20,236 nucleotides of DNA from an uncultured Pseudorhodobacter sp. (GTDB taxonomy: Bacteria; Pseudomonadota; Alphaproteobacteria; Rhodobacterales; Rhodobacteraceae). Position numbers and translations under genes: made by a program. Shown here in pieces: positions 6,796 through 15,533 of the stretch; the stretch's first letter is position 1; each line of letters opens with the position of its first letter. The notes beneath the pieces are model-generated. The model was not told where the DNA came from. It ran no database searches and saw only the letters and a list, made by a program, of their open reading frames with translations. The stretch covers positions 1-20,236 of the forward strand of contig CALEMZ010000419.1 of assembly GCA_937910975.1 (NCBI GenBank), in the 5' to 3' direction.

Positions 6796-8268
6796 ATGTC
6801 GATCCCGCCCGAAGCGTTTTTCCTTCACCCCAACCTGAACGGCACCTTGCAGCAGCGTATTCGCCAGCTTGTGGCTGAAGGCATTGTGGCCGGGCGGTTT
6901 CGGGCGGGTGAAAAGATGCCCTCCAGCCGGGGCTTGGCGGCACATCTTGGCGTGAGCCGGATCACGGTGACGCTGGCCTATACCGATCTGGTGGCCTCCG
7001 ATTACCTGACCTCACGCGGGCGCTCAGGCTATTATGTTTCGCAAAGCGCACCCTTGCAGCCGGAGTTTGAGGCGCCGCCGCGGGCAAGCGCTAATCAGGT
7101 TGATTACGGCGCCCTCACCGGGCGGCGGTTTTCCAGCGTCGATCAGTTGCAGCGCCCCGCCGATTGGGCGCAGTTTCGCTATCCCTTCATCTATGGGCAG
7201 GCGGATGCTACCTTGTTTGACCATCAAAACTGGCGGCAATGCGCTTTGCGGGCCTTGGGCAAGCGGGATTTTGAAGCGCTGACCTCGGATTACTACGATC
7301 AGGATGATCCTTTGCTGATCGAATATATCTTGCGCAACATCCTGCCCCGGCGCGGGATCGAGGCTGGCGCGAGCGAGGTGTTGCTGACTATGGGCGCGCA
7401 AAACGCGCTGTGGCTGGCGGGGCAGGTGCTGGCCGGGCCGGGCAAGCGGGCGGTGCTGGAAAACCCCAGCTTTCCATCCCTGCGCGGGATTTTGCGCCAG
7501 ACGGGTTGCGCGGTGGAATGGGTGGATGTCGATGGTGACGGCCTGCCGCCCGAGGCCTTGCCGGAGGGGGTAAATGTGGTGTTTACCACCGCCAGCCACC
7601 ATTGCCCGACCAATGCCACCATGCCCATGGCGCGCAGGCGGGCGCTGCTTGAGGCGGCGAGTGCGCGTGATTTCCTGATCGTCGAGGATGATTACGAGTT
7701 TGAGATGTCCTTCCTCAAGGCCGTATCCCCCGCGCTGAAAAGCATGGATCGCGAGGGCCGGGTGATTTACGTCGGCTCCTTTTCCAAGTCGATTTTCCCC
7801 GGGTTGCGGCTGGGTTATATCGTTGCTCCTGAAGGGTTTATCCGTGAGGCCCGCGCGTTGCGCGCCACCATGCTGCGCCACCCGCCTGGCCATATTCAGC
7901 GCACCGCGGCGTATTTTTTAAGCCTTGGGCATTATGATGCGCTGGTGAACCGCATGAAGCAGGCCTTCAAGCGCAGGCGCTTGGCGATGGGTGAGGCGAT
8001 TGAGGCGGCGGGCCTGCAGGTGGCCGGGCAAAGCGGGGTTGGCGGCTCCAGCTTTTGGATGGTGGCACCCGAGGGGGTGGATACCGAGGTTTTGGCGCAG
8101 TCCTTGCACCGTCAGGGCGTGTTGATCGAGCCGGGGCGCGTGTTCTTTGACCCTGCGCGCGCGCCGCGAAATTATTACCGTCTGGCCTATTCCACCATCC
8201 CCGTCGGGCGCATCGCCGAGGGTATTGGTCTGATCGCCGAGGCGATCGCGAAGGCTGGACCTAAGTAG
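6796..8268 (+). CDS. tauR: TauR, MocR-subfamily GntR regulator of taurine/sulfonate catabolism
   Basis: This is a cytoplasmic transcription regulator of 490 residues built like all MocR proteins. A GntR winged helix lies at about residues 12-80 (LQQRIRQLVAEGIVAGRFRA, PSSRGLAAHLGVSRITV). A linker and a fold-type I aminotransferase-like domain, about residues 135-485, follow. The pyridoxal-phosphate residues are present: K331 in VGSFSKSIFPGLRLGY and D298 in VEDDYEFE, with the 33-residue spacing of GabR. It is called TauR because it sits immediately upstream of xsc. In Rhodobacter capsulatus TauR activates taurine genes and requires taurine. The ATG has GAGG five bases upstream. PdxR-like or GabR-like assignments are less likely given the neighbours. 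The end of the gene itself carries one of the candidate operator repeats. Confidence 0.88.
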   Translation: MSIPPEAFFLHPNLNGTLQQRIRQLVAEGIVAGRFRAGEKMPSSRGLAAHLGVSRITVTLAYTDLVASDYLTSRGRSGYYVSQSAPLQPEFEAPPRASANQVDYGALTGRRFSSVDQLQRPADWAQFRYPFIYGQADATLFDHQNWRQCALRALGKRDFEALTSDYYDQDDPLLIEYILRNILPRRGIEAGASEVLLTMGAQNALWLAGQVLAGPGKRAVLENPSFPSLRGILRQTGCAVEWVDVDGDGLPPEALPEGVNVVFTTASHHCPTNATMPMARRRALLEAASARDFLIVEDDYEFEMSFLKAVSPALKSMDREGRVIYVGSFSKSIFPGLRLGYIVAPEGFIREARALRATMLRHPPGHIQRTAAYFLSLGHYDALVNRMKQAFKRRRLAMGEAIEAAGLQVAGQSGVGGSSFWMVAPEGVDTEVLAQSLHRQGVLIEPGRVFFDPARAPRNYYRLAYSTIPVGRIAEGIGLIAEAIAKAGPK

Positions 8269-8287
8269 GCAATGTAACTGGCCCTAC
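8255..8287 (+). promoter_or_regulatory. Candidate TauR direct-repeat operator upstream of xsc
   Basis: CTGGACCTAA at 8255-8264 and CTGGCCCTAC at 8278-8287 are in the same orientation, 23 bases apart start to start (about two helical turns), and match at 8 of 10 bases. The first copy lies in the last codons of tauR, and the second abuts the presumed -35 of xsc. MocR activators such as TauR and GabR are known to use direct repeats in this position. The repeat is visible in the sequence. TauR binding is inferred. Confidence 0.6.
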
Positions 8288-8314
8288 TACAGGGTTTCGC
8301 AGCCCGTGTATTCT
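8286..8314 (+). promoter_or_regulatory. Tentative activator-dependent xsc promoter
   Basis: ACTACA (8286-8291) and TATTCT (8309-8314) are 17 bases apart. The -10 is reasonable and the -35 is poor, as expected for a promoter that needs an activator bound at the overlapping direct repeat. It would serve the whole xsc-tauE-ackA-soeABC run. Confidence 0.35.
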
Positions 8315-8360
8315 GCGCCCAACGCGGCCCCGTGCCGCCCTGCCTTGGGAGAACCTTGCC

Positions 8361-10139
8361 ATGAAGATGACCACTGAAGAAGCCTTTGTCAAAGTTCTGC
8401 AAATGCACGGGATTGAAGATGCCTTTGGCATTATTGGCTCTGCCATGATGCCGATATCGGACCTGTTCCCGGTGGCGGGCATCAAGTTCTGGGATTGCGC
8501 GCATGAATATACCGCCGGGATGATGGCCGATGGTTACGCGCGGGCGACGGGCAAGATGAGCATGATGGTCGCGCAAAACGGCCCCGGCATCACCAATTTC
8601 GTAACCCCGGTAAAGACCGCTTATTGGAACCATACGCCTTTGTTGGTGGTCACGCCGCAGGCGGCGAACAAGACAATCGGCATGGGTGGGTTCCAAGAGG
8701 TGGAGCAGATGGCGCTGTACAAGGATATGGTCGCCTATCAAGAAGAGGTGCGTGACCCGTCGCGTATGGCCGAAGTGCTGAACCGTGTGATCCTCAAGGC
8801 CAAGCGCGCCTCGGCCCCGGCGCAGATCAACGTCCCGCGGGATTTCTGGACGCAGGTGATTGATATCGACCTACCGCACATGGTGGAGTTTGAGCGCCCT
8901 GCGGGCGGCGAGGAGGCAATTGCACGGGCGGCGCAACTGCTTAGCCGCGCCAAGTTTCCGGTGATTTTGAATGGGGCTGGCGTGGTGCTGGCCGGGGCTA
9001 TTCCGGCCTCGATGGCGCTGGCCGAACGGCTCGATGCGCCGGTGTGCTGTGGTTATCAGCACAATGACGCCTTCCCCGGCTCGCATCCGCTGTTTGCCGG
9101 GCCTTTGGGCTATAACGGCTCCAAGGCGGGGATGGAGCTGATTTCGCGCGCCGATGTCGTGCTGTGTCTTGGCACCCGGCTGAACCCGTTTTCCACCCTG
9201 CCGGGCTATGGCATTGATTACTGGCCCAAATCCGCCGCGATCATTCAGGTGGATCTTAACCCCGACCGTATTGGCCTGACCAAGCCGGTGGCTGTAGGCA
9301 TTGTGGGCGACGCCAAAAAGGTGGCGACCGCCATTCTGGCCAAACTTTCCGGCACGGCAGGCGATGAGAACCGCGCCGACCGCAAGGCGACGATTGCACA
9401 AACCAAATCGGCATGGATGCAGCAACTCTCCAGCATGGATCACGAAGACGATGATCCCGGCACCACTTGGAATGAGCGCGCCCGCAACGCCAAGCCCGAT
9501 TGGCTTTCCCCGCGCATGGCATGGCGCGCGATCCAGTCGGCGCTGCCGAGAGAGGCGATCATCTCCTCCGATATCGGCAACAACTGCGCCATTGGCAACG
9601 CCTATCCAACCTTTGAGGAAGGGCGCAAATACCTCGCCCCCGGCCTCTTTGGCCCCTGCGGCTATGGTTTTCCGGCAATCATGGGCGCGAAGATTGGGCG
9701 GCCAGATCTTCCGGTCGTGGGCTTTGCCGGGGACGGTGCCTTTGGCATTTCGATGAATGACATGACAGCGATTGGCCGCGATGAATGGCCCGCCATCACC
9801 ATGGTCATTTTCCGCAACTACCAATGGGGCGCGGAAAAGCGCAACACGACCCTGTGGTATGCGGATAACTTCGTTGGCACCGAGTTGGACACCAAAGTAT
9901 CCTATGCGGGCATCGCGCAGGCCTGCGGGCTGAAAGGCATCGTTGTGCGCAGCATGGAGGAACTGACCGCGACGCTGCACAAGGCCATCGTCGAGCAAAA
10001 AGCCGGGATAACCACTTTTATCGAGGTGATGATCAACCAGGAACTGGGCGAGCCCTTCCGCCGCGATGCGATGAAAACCCCGGTGGCCGTGGCAGGTATT
10101 TCCAAGGACGACATGCGGCACCAGCCGCTTGCCGAGTAA
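8361..10139 (+). CDS. xsc: Sulfoacetaldehyde acetyltransferase Xsc
   Basis: Xsc is a thiamine-diphosphate enzyme that converts sulfoacetaldehyde and phosphate to acetyl phosphate and sulfite. It is the C-S bond-breaking step of taurine, isethionate and related C2-sulfonate degradation in the cytoplasm. It has 592 residues with the three-domain acetolactate-synthase fold. E49 lies in CAHEYTAGMMADGYARATGK, where the catalytic glutamate of these enzymes sits. The cofactor motif begins GDG at residues 457-459 and continues to the downstream Asn in IFRNYQWGAEKRN. The N-terminal FGIIGSAMMPISDLFP and NKTIGMGGFQEVEQM stretches are Xsc-like rather than acetolactate synthase-like. A GGGAGAA ribosome site precedes the ATG. 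It is the first gene of the run and is followed by tauE after 9 bases. Confidence 0.96.
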   Translation: MKMTTEEAFVKVLQMHGIEDAFGIIGSAMMPISDLFPVAGIKFWDCAHEYTAGMMADGYARATGKMSMMVAQNGPGITNFVTPVKTAYWNHTPLLVVTPQAANKTIGMGGFQEVEQMALYKDMVAYQEEVRDPSRMAEVLNRVILKAKRASAPAQINVPRDFWTQVIDIDLPHMVEFERPAGGEEAIARAAQLLSRAKFPVILNGAGVVLAGAIPASMALAERLDAPVCCGYQHNDAFPGSHPLFAGPLGYNGSKAGMELISRADVVLCLGTRLNPFSTLPGYGIDYWPKSAAIIQVDLNPDRIGLTKPVAVGIVGDAKKVATAILAKLSGTAGDENRADRKATIAQTKSAWMQQLSSMDHEDDDPGTTWNERARNAKPDWLSPRMAWRAIQSALPREAIISSDIGNNCAIGNAYPTFEEGRKYLAPGLFGPCGYGFPAIMGAKIGRPDLPVVGFAGDGAFGISMNDMTAIGRDEWPAITMVIFRNYQWGAEKRNTTLWYADNFVGTELDTKVSYAGIAQACGLKGIVVRSMEELTATLHKAIVEQKAGITTFIEVMINQELGEPFRRDAMKTPVAVAGISKDDMRHQPLAE

Positions 10140-10148
10140 ATAGCGCAG

Positions 10149-10895
10149 GTGAGCCTGCCCTTTGATCTGACGCCGTTCACAACCGCCTATCTGGCGCTGG
10201 TGCTGTTTGGCGCGGCCTTTGTGCGCGGCTATTCAGGCTTTGGCTTTTCGGCCTTGGTGGTGACGGCGGCGAGCCTTGTGACCAACCCGCTCAACCTCGT
10301 GCCGGTGGTGATCTTTTGCGAGTTTCTGATGACGTTCCAGCAATGGCGCGAAATTGGCGCGCATGTGGATTGGGCGCGGGTGCGCGGGCTGATGCTGGGG
10401 GCGCTGATCGGGGTGCCTCTGGGGCTGTGGTTGATTACGCAGGTGCCGGTGGATGCCACGCGGGCGGTGATTGCGGTTTATGTTCTGGCGATGTGTGCGG
10501 TGCTGCTGCGCGGCTGGAAATTGCAGCGCGCACAGGGTGGGGCAGGCCATGCCGCCGTGGGCACATTTGCCGGGCTGGCCAATGCGGTGGGCATGGGCGG
10601 GCTGCCAGTGGCCACCTATTTCACCGCCCAAGCCATGCCCGCGCAGGTGTTTCGCGCCACGCTAATCGCCTATTTCGCGGGGTTGGACCTGTTTACCTTT
10701 CCGTTCTTGTGGTGGCATGGGCTGGTGAGTTTTGACACCGGGGTTGTCGTGCTGGCGGGCCTTCCGCTGATGGCTTTGGGCATCTGGCTTGGCGGGCGGC
10801 ATTTTCTGAGTGCGGCCCCGCAGGAATTCCGGCGTTTCGCCATTGTCTTGCTGGCGGTTCTGGCCATGCTGGGGCTGGGCAAGGCAATCTTATAG
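10149..10895 (+). CDS. tauE: TauE/SafE-family (TSUP) sulfite/anion exporter
   Basis: An inner-membrane transporter of 248 residues with seven or eight hydrophobic segments and almost no soluble domain. The paired glycine-rich repeats of the TSUP (formerly DUF81) family are visible at RGYSGFGFSAL (about 26-36) and AVGMGGLPVATYF (about 145-157). TauE of Cupriavidus necator exports sulfite during C2-sulfonate breakdown. The same role, protecting the cell from sulfite made by Xsc, is inferred here. A sulfate-export role (names such as TauZ are used for similar Rhodobacterales proteins) cannot be excluded, because SoeABC is encoded in the same run. The start is GTG, 9 bases after the xsc stop, with only a weak ribosome site, suggesting coupling to xsc translation. 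Confidence 0.85.
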   Translation: MSLPFDLTPFTTAYLALVLFGAAFVRGYSGFGFSALVVTAASLVTNPLNLVPVVIFCEFLMTFQQWREIGAHVDWARVRGLMLGALIGVPLGLWLITQVPVDATRAVIAVYVLAMCAVLLRGWKLQRAQGGAGHAAVGTFAGLANAVGMGGLPVATYFTAQAMPAQVFRATLIAYFAGLDLFTFPFLWWHGLVSFDTGVVVLAGLPLMALGIWLGGRHFLSAAPQEFRRFAIVLLAVLAMLGLGKAIL

Positions 10896-10904
10896 GGGGC
10901 TGCG

Positions 10905-12059
10905 GTGCGCAAGATTTTGGTGGTGAATGCGGGGTCGTCCTCGGTCAAATTCGCGGTTTTTGCCGGCGGGGTGGAACTGCTTTCGGGCAGCGCGAGCGAG
11001 ATTGGCGGTGCCTCGCGCCTGAAGCTTGGGGCGCATGTGCAGGCCCTGGACATGCCCGACCACCGCGCGGCGGTGGCGGCCTCATTGGCCGCTTTGGCGC
11101 AGGCGGGGCATGGGGTGGACAGCCTTTCGGCGGCAGCGCACCGGGTGGTGCATGGCGGGCAGGGTTTCGTCGCCCCCTGCCGGATTACCGATGCCGTGCT
11201 GGCGGGGATTGAGGCCTGCGTGCCGCTGGCCCCTTTGCACAACCCCGCCAATCTGGCCGCGATCCGCGCGCTTTCTGCATTGGCCCCTGCCCTGCCGCAG
11301 TTTACCAGCTTTGATACCGCCTTTCACGCCAGCCAACCCGAGGTAGCCACGCGCTATGCCGTGCCGGATGAGGTCGCGGCGCTGGGCATTCGCCGCTACG
11401 GGTTTCACGGCATTTCCTATGCCAGCCTCGTGCAAACCATGGCCGCGCGCGGGCCGCTGCCCCGGCGGCTTTTGGCGCTTCATCTGGGCAATGGCGCCTC
11501 ACTTTGCGCTGTTTTGGACGGGCGATCGGTGGCCACGACAATGGGTTATTCGCCCTTGGAGGGGCTGACCATGGGCACCCGTTCGGGCGCGATTGACGGC
11601 AATGCGGTGCTGCGCATGGCCGAGGTGTACGGGATCGAGGGTGCGGCCCGGATATTGAACAAGCAAAGCGGGCTTTTGGCGCTTGGCGGTGCCTCGGACA
11701 TGCGCGCCTTGGGGCAGGCAGGCACGCCCAAAGCCGCCTTTGCGCGCATGCATTTCATCTATTGGGCGGCGCGCCATGCAGGCTCCATGATCGCCGCGAT
11801 GGGGGGGATTGATGCACTGGCCTTCACCGGGGGGATCGGTGAAAATGACGCCGGAATTCGGAGGGGGATCATGGCGGCTTTGGGCTTTACCGGGCTTTTG
11901 GTGGATGATGCCGCGAATGCACGTGGCGCAGAAAAACTGCATGATACCAAATCTTTGGTTGATGCATGGGTAGTCCCCGCCGCCGAGGAGGCACACATTG
12001 CCGCTGAGGCGCTAGAGGTGATGGACGTTGAGGATGAAGATGACACAGCCACAGATTGA
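10905..12059 (+). CDS. ackA: Acetate kinase AckA
   Basis: AckA transfers phosphate from acetyl phosphate to ADP, giving acetate and ATP. Here it would consume the acetyl phosphate made by Xsc. It has 384 residues, slightly short of the usual ~400. The ASKHA-fold signatures are all present: NAGSSSVKF (N8), R80 in AHRVVHGG, D137 in FDTAFH, H168 in RYGFHGISY, HLGNGAS, R226 in MGTRSGAIDG, and FTGGIGENDAGIR. The C terminus ends in an unusual acidic tail (VMDVEDEDD). The DNA encoding this tail also supplies the soeA ribosome site and start. The start is GTG with AGGGGG upstream, 9 bases after tauE. No phosphotransacetylase gene lies nearby. Confidence 0.95.
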   Translation: MRKILVVNAGSSSVKFAVFAGGVELLSGSASEIGGASRLKLGAHVQALDMPDHRAAVAASLAALAQAGHGVDSLSAAAHRVVHGGQGFVAPCRITDAVLAGIEACVPLAPLHNPANLAAIRALSALAPALPQFTSFDTAFHASQPEVATRYAVPDEVAALGIRRYGFHGISYASLVQTMAARGPLPRRLLALHLGNGASLCAVLDGRSVATTMGYSPLEGLTMGTRSGAIDGNAVLRMAEVYGIEGAARILNKQSGLLALGGASDMRALGQAGTPKAAFARMHFIYWAARHAGSMIAAMGGIDALAFTGGIGENDAGIRRGIMAALGFTGLLVDDAANARGAEKLHDTKSLVDAWVVPAAEEAHIAAEALEVMDVEDEDDTATD

Positions 12060-14799
12060 TACATCGCCCAAAGTCTCGGATGAGATACGCCAGACCACCT
12101 GCTACATGTGCGCCTGCCGCTGCGGGATCAATGTGCATCTGACCTCTGGCAAGGTGACATATATAGAGGGCAATCGGGCGCATCCGATCAATAAGGGCGT
12201 GCTTTGTGCCAAAGGGGCAAGCGGCATCCGGCAGGTCAACGCACCCTCGCGCCTGCGCGCACCTCTGCGGCGTGTTGGGCCGCGCGGCTCTGGCGCGTTT
12301 GAGGAGATTTCATGGGAAGAAGCGCTGGGGATCGCAGTGGATTGGCTTGCCCCCTTGCGGGATAAAGCCCCAGAAAAGCTTGCATTTTTCACTGGCCGCG
12401 ACCAAAGCCAAAGCCTGACGAGTTTCTGGGCGCAGAACTATGGCACGCCCAATTATGCCGCCCACGGCGGGTTTTGCTCGGTCAATATGGCGGCGGGCGG
12501 CATCTATACCGTGGGCGGTGCGTTTTGGGAATTTGGCCAGCCCGATTGGGAACGCACGAAGCTGTTTATAATGTTCGGCGTGGCCGAGGATCATGACAGC
12601 AACCCGATCAAGATCGGTTTGGGCAAGCTGAAGGCGCGCGGCGCGAAGGTGATTGGCGTGAACCCGATCCGTTCAGGCTATAATGCCATTGCGGATGATT
12701 GGTTTGGCATAACACCCGGCGCGGATGGGCTGCTGATCTTGTCGCTGATCCATTGTTTACTGGAGGCGGGAAAGATCGATCTGGACTACCTCGCGCGGTT
12801 TACCAATGCGCCCTTGCTGGTGCGTTCGGATGAGGGGGCCGAAAAAGGGCTGTTCTTGCGCAATGCCGAAGGCAAGCCGGTGGTGGTTTCAAACGGGGCC
12901 TTGGTGCCTTTCGATCAGGCCGGGGTGCGCCCCGATCTGGGGGCAACGTATGAGGGCCATCGCACCGTATTTCAGCACATGGCGGAGCGCTACCTTTCCC
13001 CCGATTACGCCCCCGAAGCCATCGCCGCCCGCGTCGGCATCGACGCCGCGCGCATCCGCGAACTGGCTGCCGATCTGGCCCGCGTCGCCTTTGATGAGGC
13101 GATTGAGATTGCCCAAAGCTGGACGGATTTTCGCGGCGAGACCCATGACAAGATGATCGGCCGGCCCGTCAGTTTCCACGCCATGCGTGGGATCTCCGCC
13201 CATTCCAACGGCTTCCAGACCGCCCGCGCGTTGCATCTGTTGCAAGTGGTGCTTGGCACCGTGGAAACCCCCGGCGGCTACCGCTTCAAACCGCCCTACC
13301 CTAAACCTGCCGAGGCGCATCCCGCACCCCATTGCAAGGTCACGCCCGGCAAACCGCTTGACGGCCCGCATCTGGGCTATCCGCGCGGGCCAGAGCATTT
13401 GTGCCTGCACGATGATGGCACGCCTGCGCGCATCGACAAGGCGTTCTCCTGGGAAAACCCGCTGTCTGCCCACGGCGTGATGCATATGGTCATTGCCAAT
13501 GCCCATGCGGGCGACCCGTACAAAATCGACACGCTGTTTTTATACATGGCGAATATGGCGTGGAATTCCTCGATGAACACCGCGCGGATGATGGAGATGC
13601 TGACGGATAAAGGCGAGGACGGCGAATATATCATCCCGCGCATCATCTATTCGGATGCCTATGCGTCTGAGATGGTGGCCTATGCCGATCTGATCTTGCC
13701 CGACACGACCTATCTGGAACGGCATGATTGCATCAGCCTGCTGGACCGCCCGATTTCTGAACCTGATGCGGCGGGGGATAGCATCCGCTGGCCGGTGGTG
13801 GAGCCGGACCGTGAAGTGCGGGGGTTCCAGTCGGTGCTGATCGATCTGGGGGCGCGGCTTGGGTTGCCGGGGTTTGTCGATGCGGAGGGCGCGGCGCTTT
13901 ACCGCGATTACGCCGATTACATCGTGAACCACCAGCGCCGCCCCGGTGTCGGCCCCTTGATGGGCTTTCGGGGCGACGATGGCACCGAGGAAGGGCGCGG
14001 CGCGCCAAACCCGGAGCAACTTCAACGCTACATCGACAATGGCGCGTTTTATCAGGCCCATGTACCGGAAGGCGCGGAGTTCTATAAGCCGTGGAACAAG
14101 GCCTATCAGGATTGGGCGGTGAAAATCGGCCTGTATGACGCGCCGCAGCCCTATCTTTTCTCGATCTATTCCGAACCGATGCGCAAATTCCAACTTGCCG
14201 CAGAAGGTTATGGCACCCGCCAGCCCCCCGAGGCCGCACGTGCGCGGTTACGCCAAGCGATGGACCCGCTGCCGGTCTGGTACGCGCCTTTTGGCGATGA
14301 TGTGCAGGGCTATCCGCTGCACGCGCTGACGCAGCGGCCTATGGCGATGTATCATTCATGGGGCAGCCAGAATTCGTGGCTGCGCCAGATCCATGGCTAT
14401 AACCCATTGTATGTGCCAACGAAAATCTGGAACGCCAACGACTTCAAGGAAGGCGATTGGGCGCGCGTCACCTCCCCCAGCGGCGAGATAACCGTGCCCG
14501 TGGCCCATATGGCGGCGCTGAATGAGCACACGGTCTGGACATGGAATGCGATTGGCAAACGCAAGGGCGCATGGGGTCTGGACGAAGATGCGCCAGAGGC
14601 GACCAAGGGCTTCTTGCTTAACCATCTGATTTCCGAACTTTTGCCCGAAAAGGGCGACGGGATGCGGTGGAGCAATTCGGACCCGGTGACAGGGCAAGCC
14701 GCGTGGTTTGATCTGCGGGTGAAGCTGGAAAAGGTCGCCGCCCCGGATGAGGCGCAACCCGTCTTTCCGGCGCTGAACCTGAAAGAGGTGCAGGTATGA
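12040..14799 (+). CDS. soeA: SoeA, molybdopterin catalytic subunit of cytoplasmic sulfite dehydrogenase
   Basis: SoeA is the large subunit of the membrane-bound, quinone-linked SoeABC complex that oxidises sulfite to sulfate at the cytoplasmic face. From ATG 12040 it has 919 residues. An N-terminal [4Fe-4S] cluster is bound by C21, C24, C28 and C56 (CYMCACRC, VLCAKG). C146 in GGFCSVNMAAGG is the presumed molybdenum ligand, as in polysulfide and tetrathionate reductase relatives. The molybdopterin dinucleotide-binding domain occupies roughly the last 200 residues. No twin-arginine signal peptide is present, which agrees with a cytoplasmic site. ATG 12040 is favoured over TTG 12028 and ATG 12034, because GAGG (12030-12033) is well spaced before it. 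The gene overlaps ackA by 20 bases and soeB by 4. Its position after xsc supports sulfite as the substrate. Confidence 0.92.
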   Translation: MTQPQIDTSPKVSDEIRQTTCYMCACRCGINVHLTSGKVTYIEGNRAHPINKGVLCAKGASGIRQVNAPSRLRAPLRRVGPRGSGAFEEISWEEALGIAVDWLAPLRDKAPEKLAFFTGRDQSQSLTSFWAQNYGTPNYAAHGGFCSVNMAAGGIYTVGGAFWEFGQPDWERTKLFIMFGVAEDHDSNPIKIGLGKLKARGAKVIGVNPIRSGYNAIADDWFGITPGADGLLILSLIHCLLEAGKIDLDYLARFTNAPLLVRSDEGAEKGLFLRNAEGKPVVVSNGALVPFDQAGVRPDLGATYEGHRTVFQHMAERYLSPDYAPEAIAARVGIDAARIRELAADLARVAFDEAIEIAQSWTDFRGETHDKMIGRPVSFHAMRGISAHSNGFQTARALHLLQVVLGTVETPGGYRFKPPYPKPAEAHPAPHCKVTPGKPLDGPHLGYPRGPEHLCLHDDGTPARIDKAFSWENPLSAHGVMHMVIANAHAGDPYKIDTLFLYMANMAWNSSMNTARMMEMLTDKGEDGEYIIPRIIYSDAYASEMVAYADLILPDTTYLERHDCISLLDRPISEPDAAGDSIRWPVVEPDREVRGFQSVLIDLGARLGLPGFVDAEGAALYRDYADYIVNHQRRPGVGPLMGFRGDDGTEEGRGAPNPEQLQRYIDNGAFYQAHVPEGAEFYKPWNKAYQDWAVKIGLYDAPQPYLFSIYSEPMRKFQLAAEGYGTRQPPEAARARLRQAMDPLPVWYAPFGDDVQGYPLHALTQRPMAMYHSWGSQNSWLRQIHGYNPLYVPTKIWNANDFKEGDWARVTSPSGEITVPVAHMAALNEHTVWTWNAIGKRKGAWGLDEDAPEATKGFLLNHLISELLPEKGDGMRWSNSDPVTGQAAWFDLRVKLEKVAAPDEAQPVFPALNLKEVQV

Positions 14800-15533
14800 C
14801 CTGCCTTCCGGGAGCGACCCAAAAAAAGCTGGGCCTGGCGATTGATCTGGATACCTGCGTGGGCTGCCATGCCTGCGTGACGGCCTGCAAGGGCTGGAAC
14901 GATCAGGGCTATGGCGCGCCTTTGTCGGATCAAGACGCTTACGGCGCGGAGCCGTCGGGCACCTTCCTCAACCGCGTTCATTCCTATCAGGTGCAACCCG
15001 ATCAGGGCGCGGCGCAGGTCATCAACTTCCCGCGCTCATGCCTGCATTGCGAGGATGCGCCTTGCGTCACCGTTTGCCCGACGGGGGCGAGTTACAAGCG
15101 GGTGGAGGATGGCATCGTTTTGGTCAATGAGGACGCCTGCATCGGTTGCGGGCTTTGCGCCTGGGCCTGCCCATATGGCGCGCGCGAAATGGACCAAGAC
15201 GCGGGCGTGATGAAGAAATGCACCCTTTGCGTGGACCGGATCTACAATGAGAACCTACCCGAGGAAGACCGCGAACCTGCCTGCGTGCGCACCTGCCCCA
15301 CCGGCGCGCGGCATTTTGGCGATTTCAATGATCCGGACAGCAAGGTCAGCCAGTTGGCGGCGGCGCGCGGCGGGTTTGACTTGATGCCGGACATGGGCAC
15401 GAGGCCCACCAATAAATACCTGCCGCCGCGCCCCAAGGACAAGCGGGCCGAGGCCTCACTTCTGGCGCCGTTGCTGGACATTCAGGCCACAGGGTTTGCC
15501 GGCTGGCTTGACCGCGTTTTGGGGAGAATCTGA
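14796..15533 (+). CDS. soeB: SoeB, iron-sulfur electron-transfer subunit
   Basis: The 245-residue protein is a ferredoxin-like subunit that carries electrons from SoeA to the membrane anchor. Four [4Fe-4S] sites can be read directly. The cysteines are C21/C24/C27/C31 (CVGCHACVTAC), C82/C85/C90/C94 (CLHCEDAPCVTVC), C115/C118/C121/C125 (CIGCGLCAWAC) and C142/C145/C163/C167. This layout is that of the DmsB/PsrB/NrfC family. No signal peptide is visible. The ATG overlaps the soeA stop in the ATGA form, and the stop overlaps the soeC start by one base, so the three subunits are translationally coupled. Confidence 0.95.
   Translation: MTCLPGATQKKLGLAIDLDTCVGCHACVTACKGWNDQGYGAPLSDQDAYGAEPSGTFLNRVHSYQVQPDQGAAQVINFPRSCLHCEDAPCVTVCPTGASYKRVEDGIVLVNEDACIGCGLCAWACPYGAREMDQDAGVMKKCTLCVDRIYNENLPEEDREPACVRTCPTGARHFGDFNDPDSKVSQLAAARGGFDLMPDMGTRPTNKYLPPRPKDKRAEASLLAPLLDIQATGFAGWLDRVLGRI

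Noticed and set aside
7024..7893. Minus-strand open frame opposite tauR
   Set aside because: It is a shadow of the tauR aminotransferase-like domain with no recognisable motif.
8871..10121. Long minus-strand open frame (416 codons) opposite xsc
   Set aside because: It is antisense to a clear xsc gene. Its product is rich in Arg/His/Gly with no family features, as expected for the mirror of a GC-rich gene.
12040..14799. soeA as a periplasmic reductase (polysulfide, thiosulfate or tetrathionate type)
   Set aside because: There is no twin-arginine signal, and the position after xsc supports cytoplasmic sulfite oxidation.
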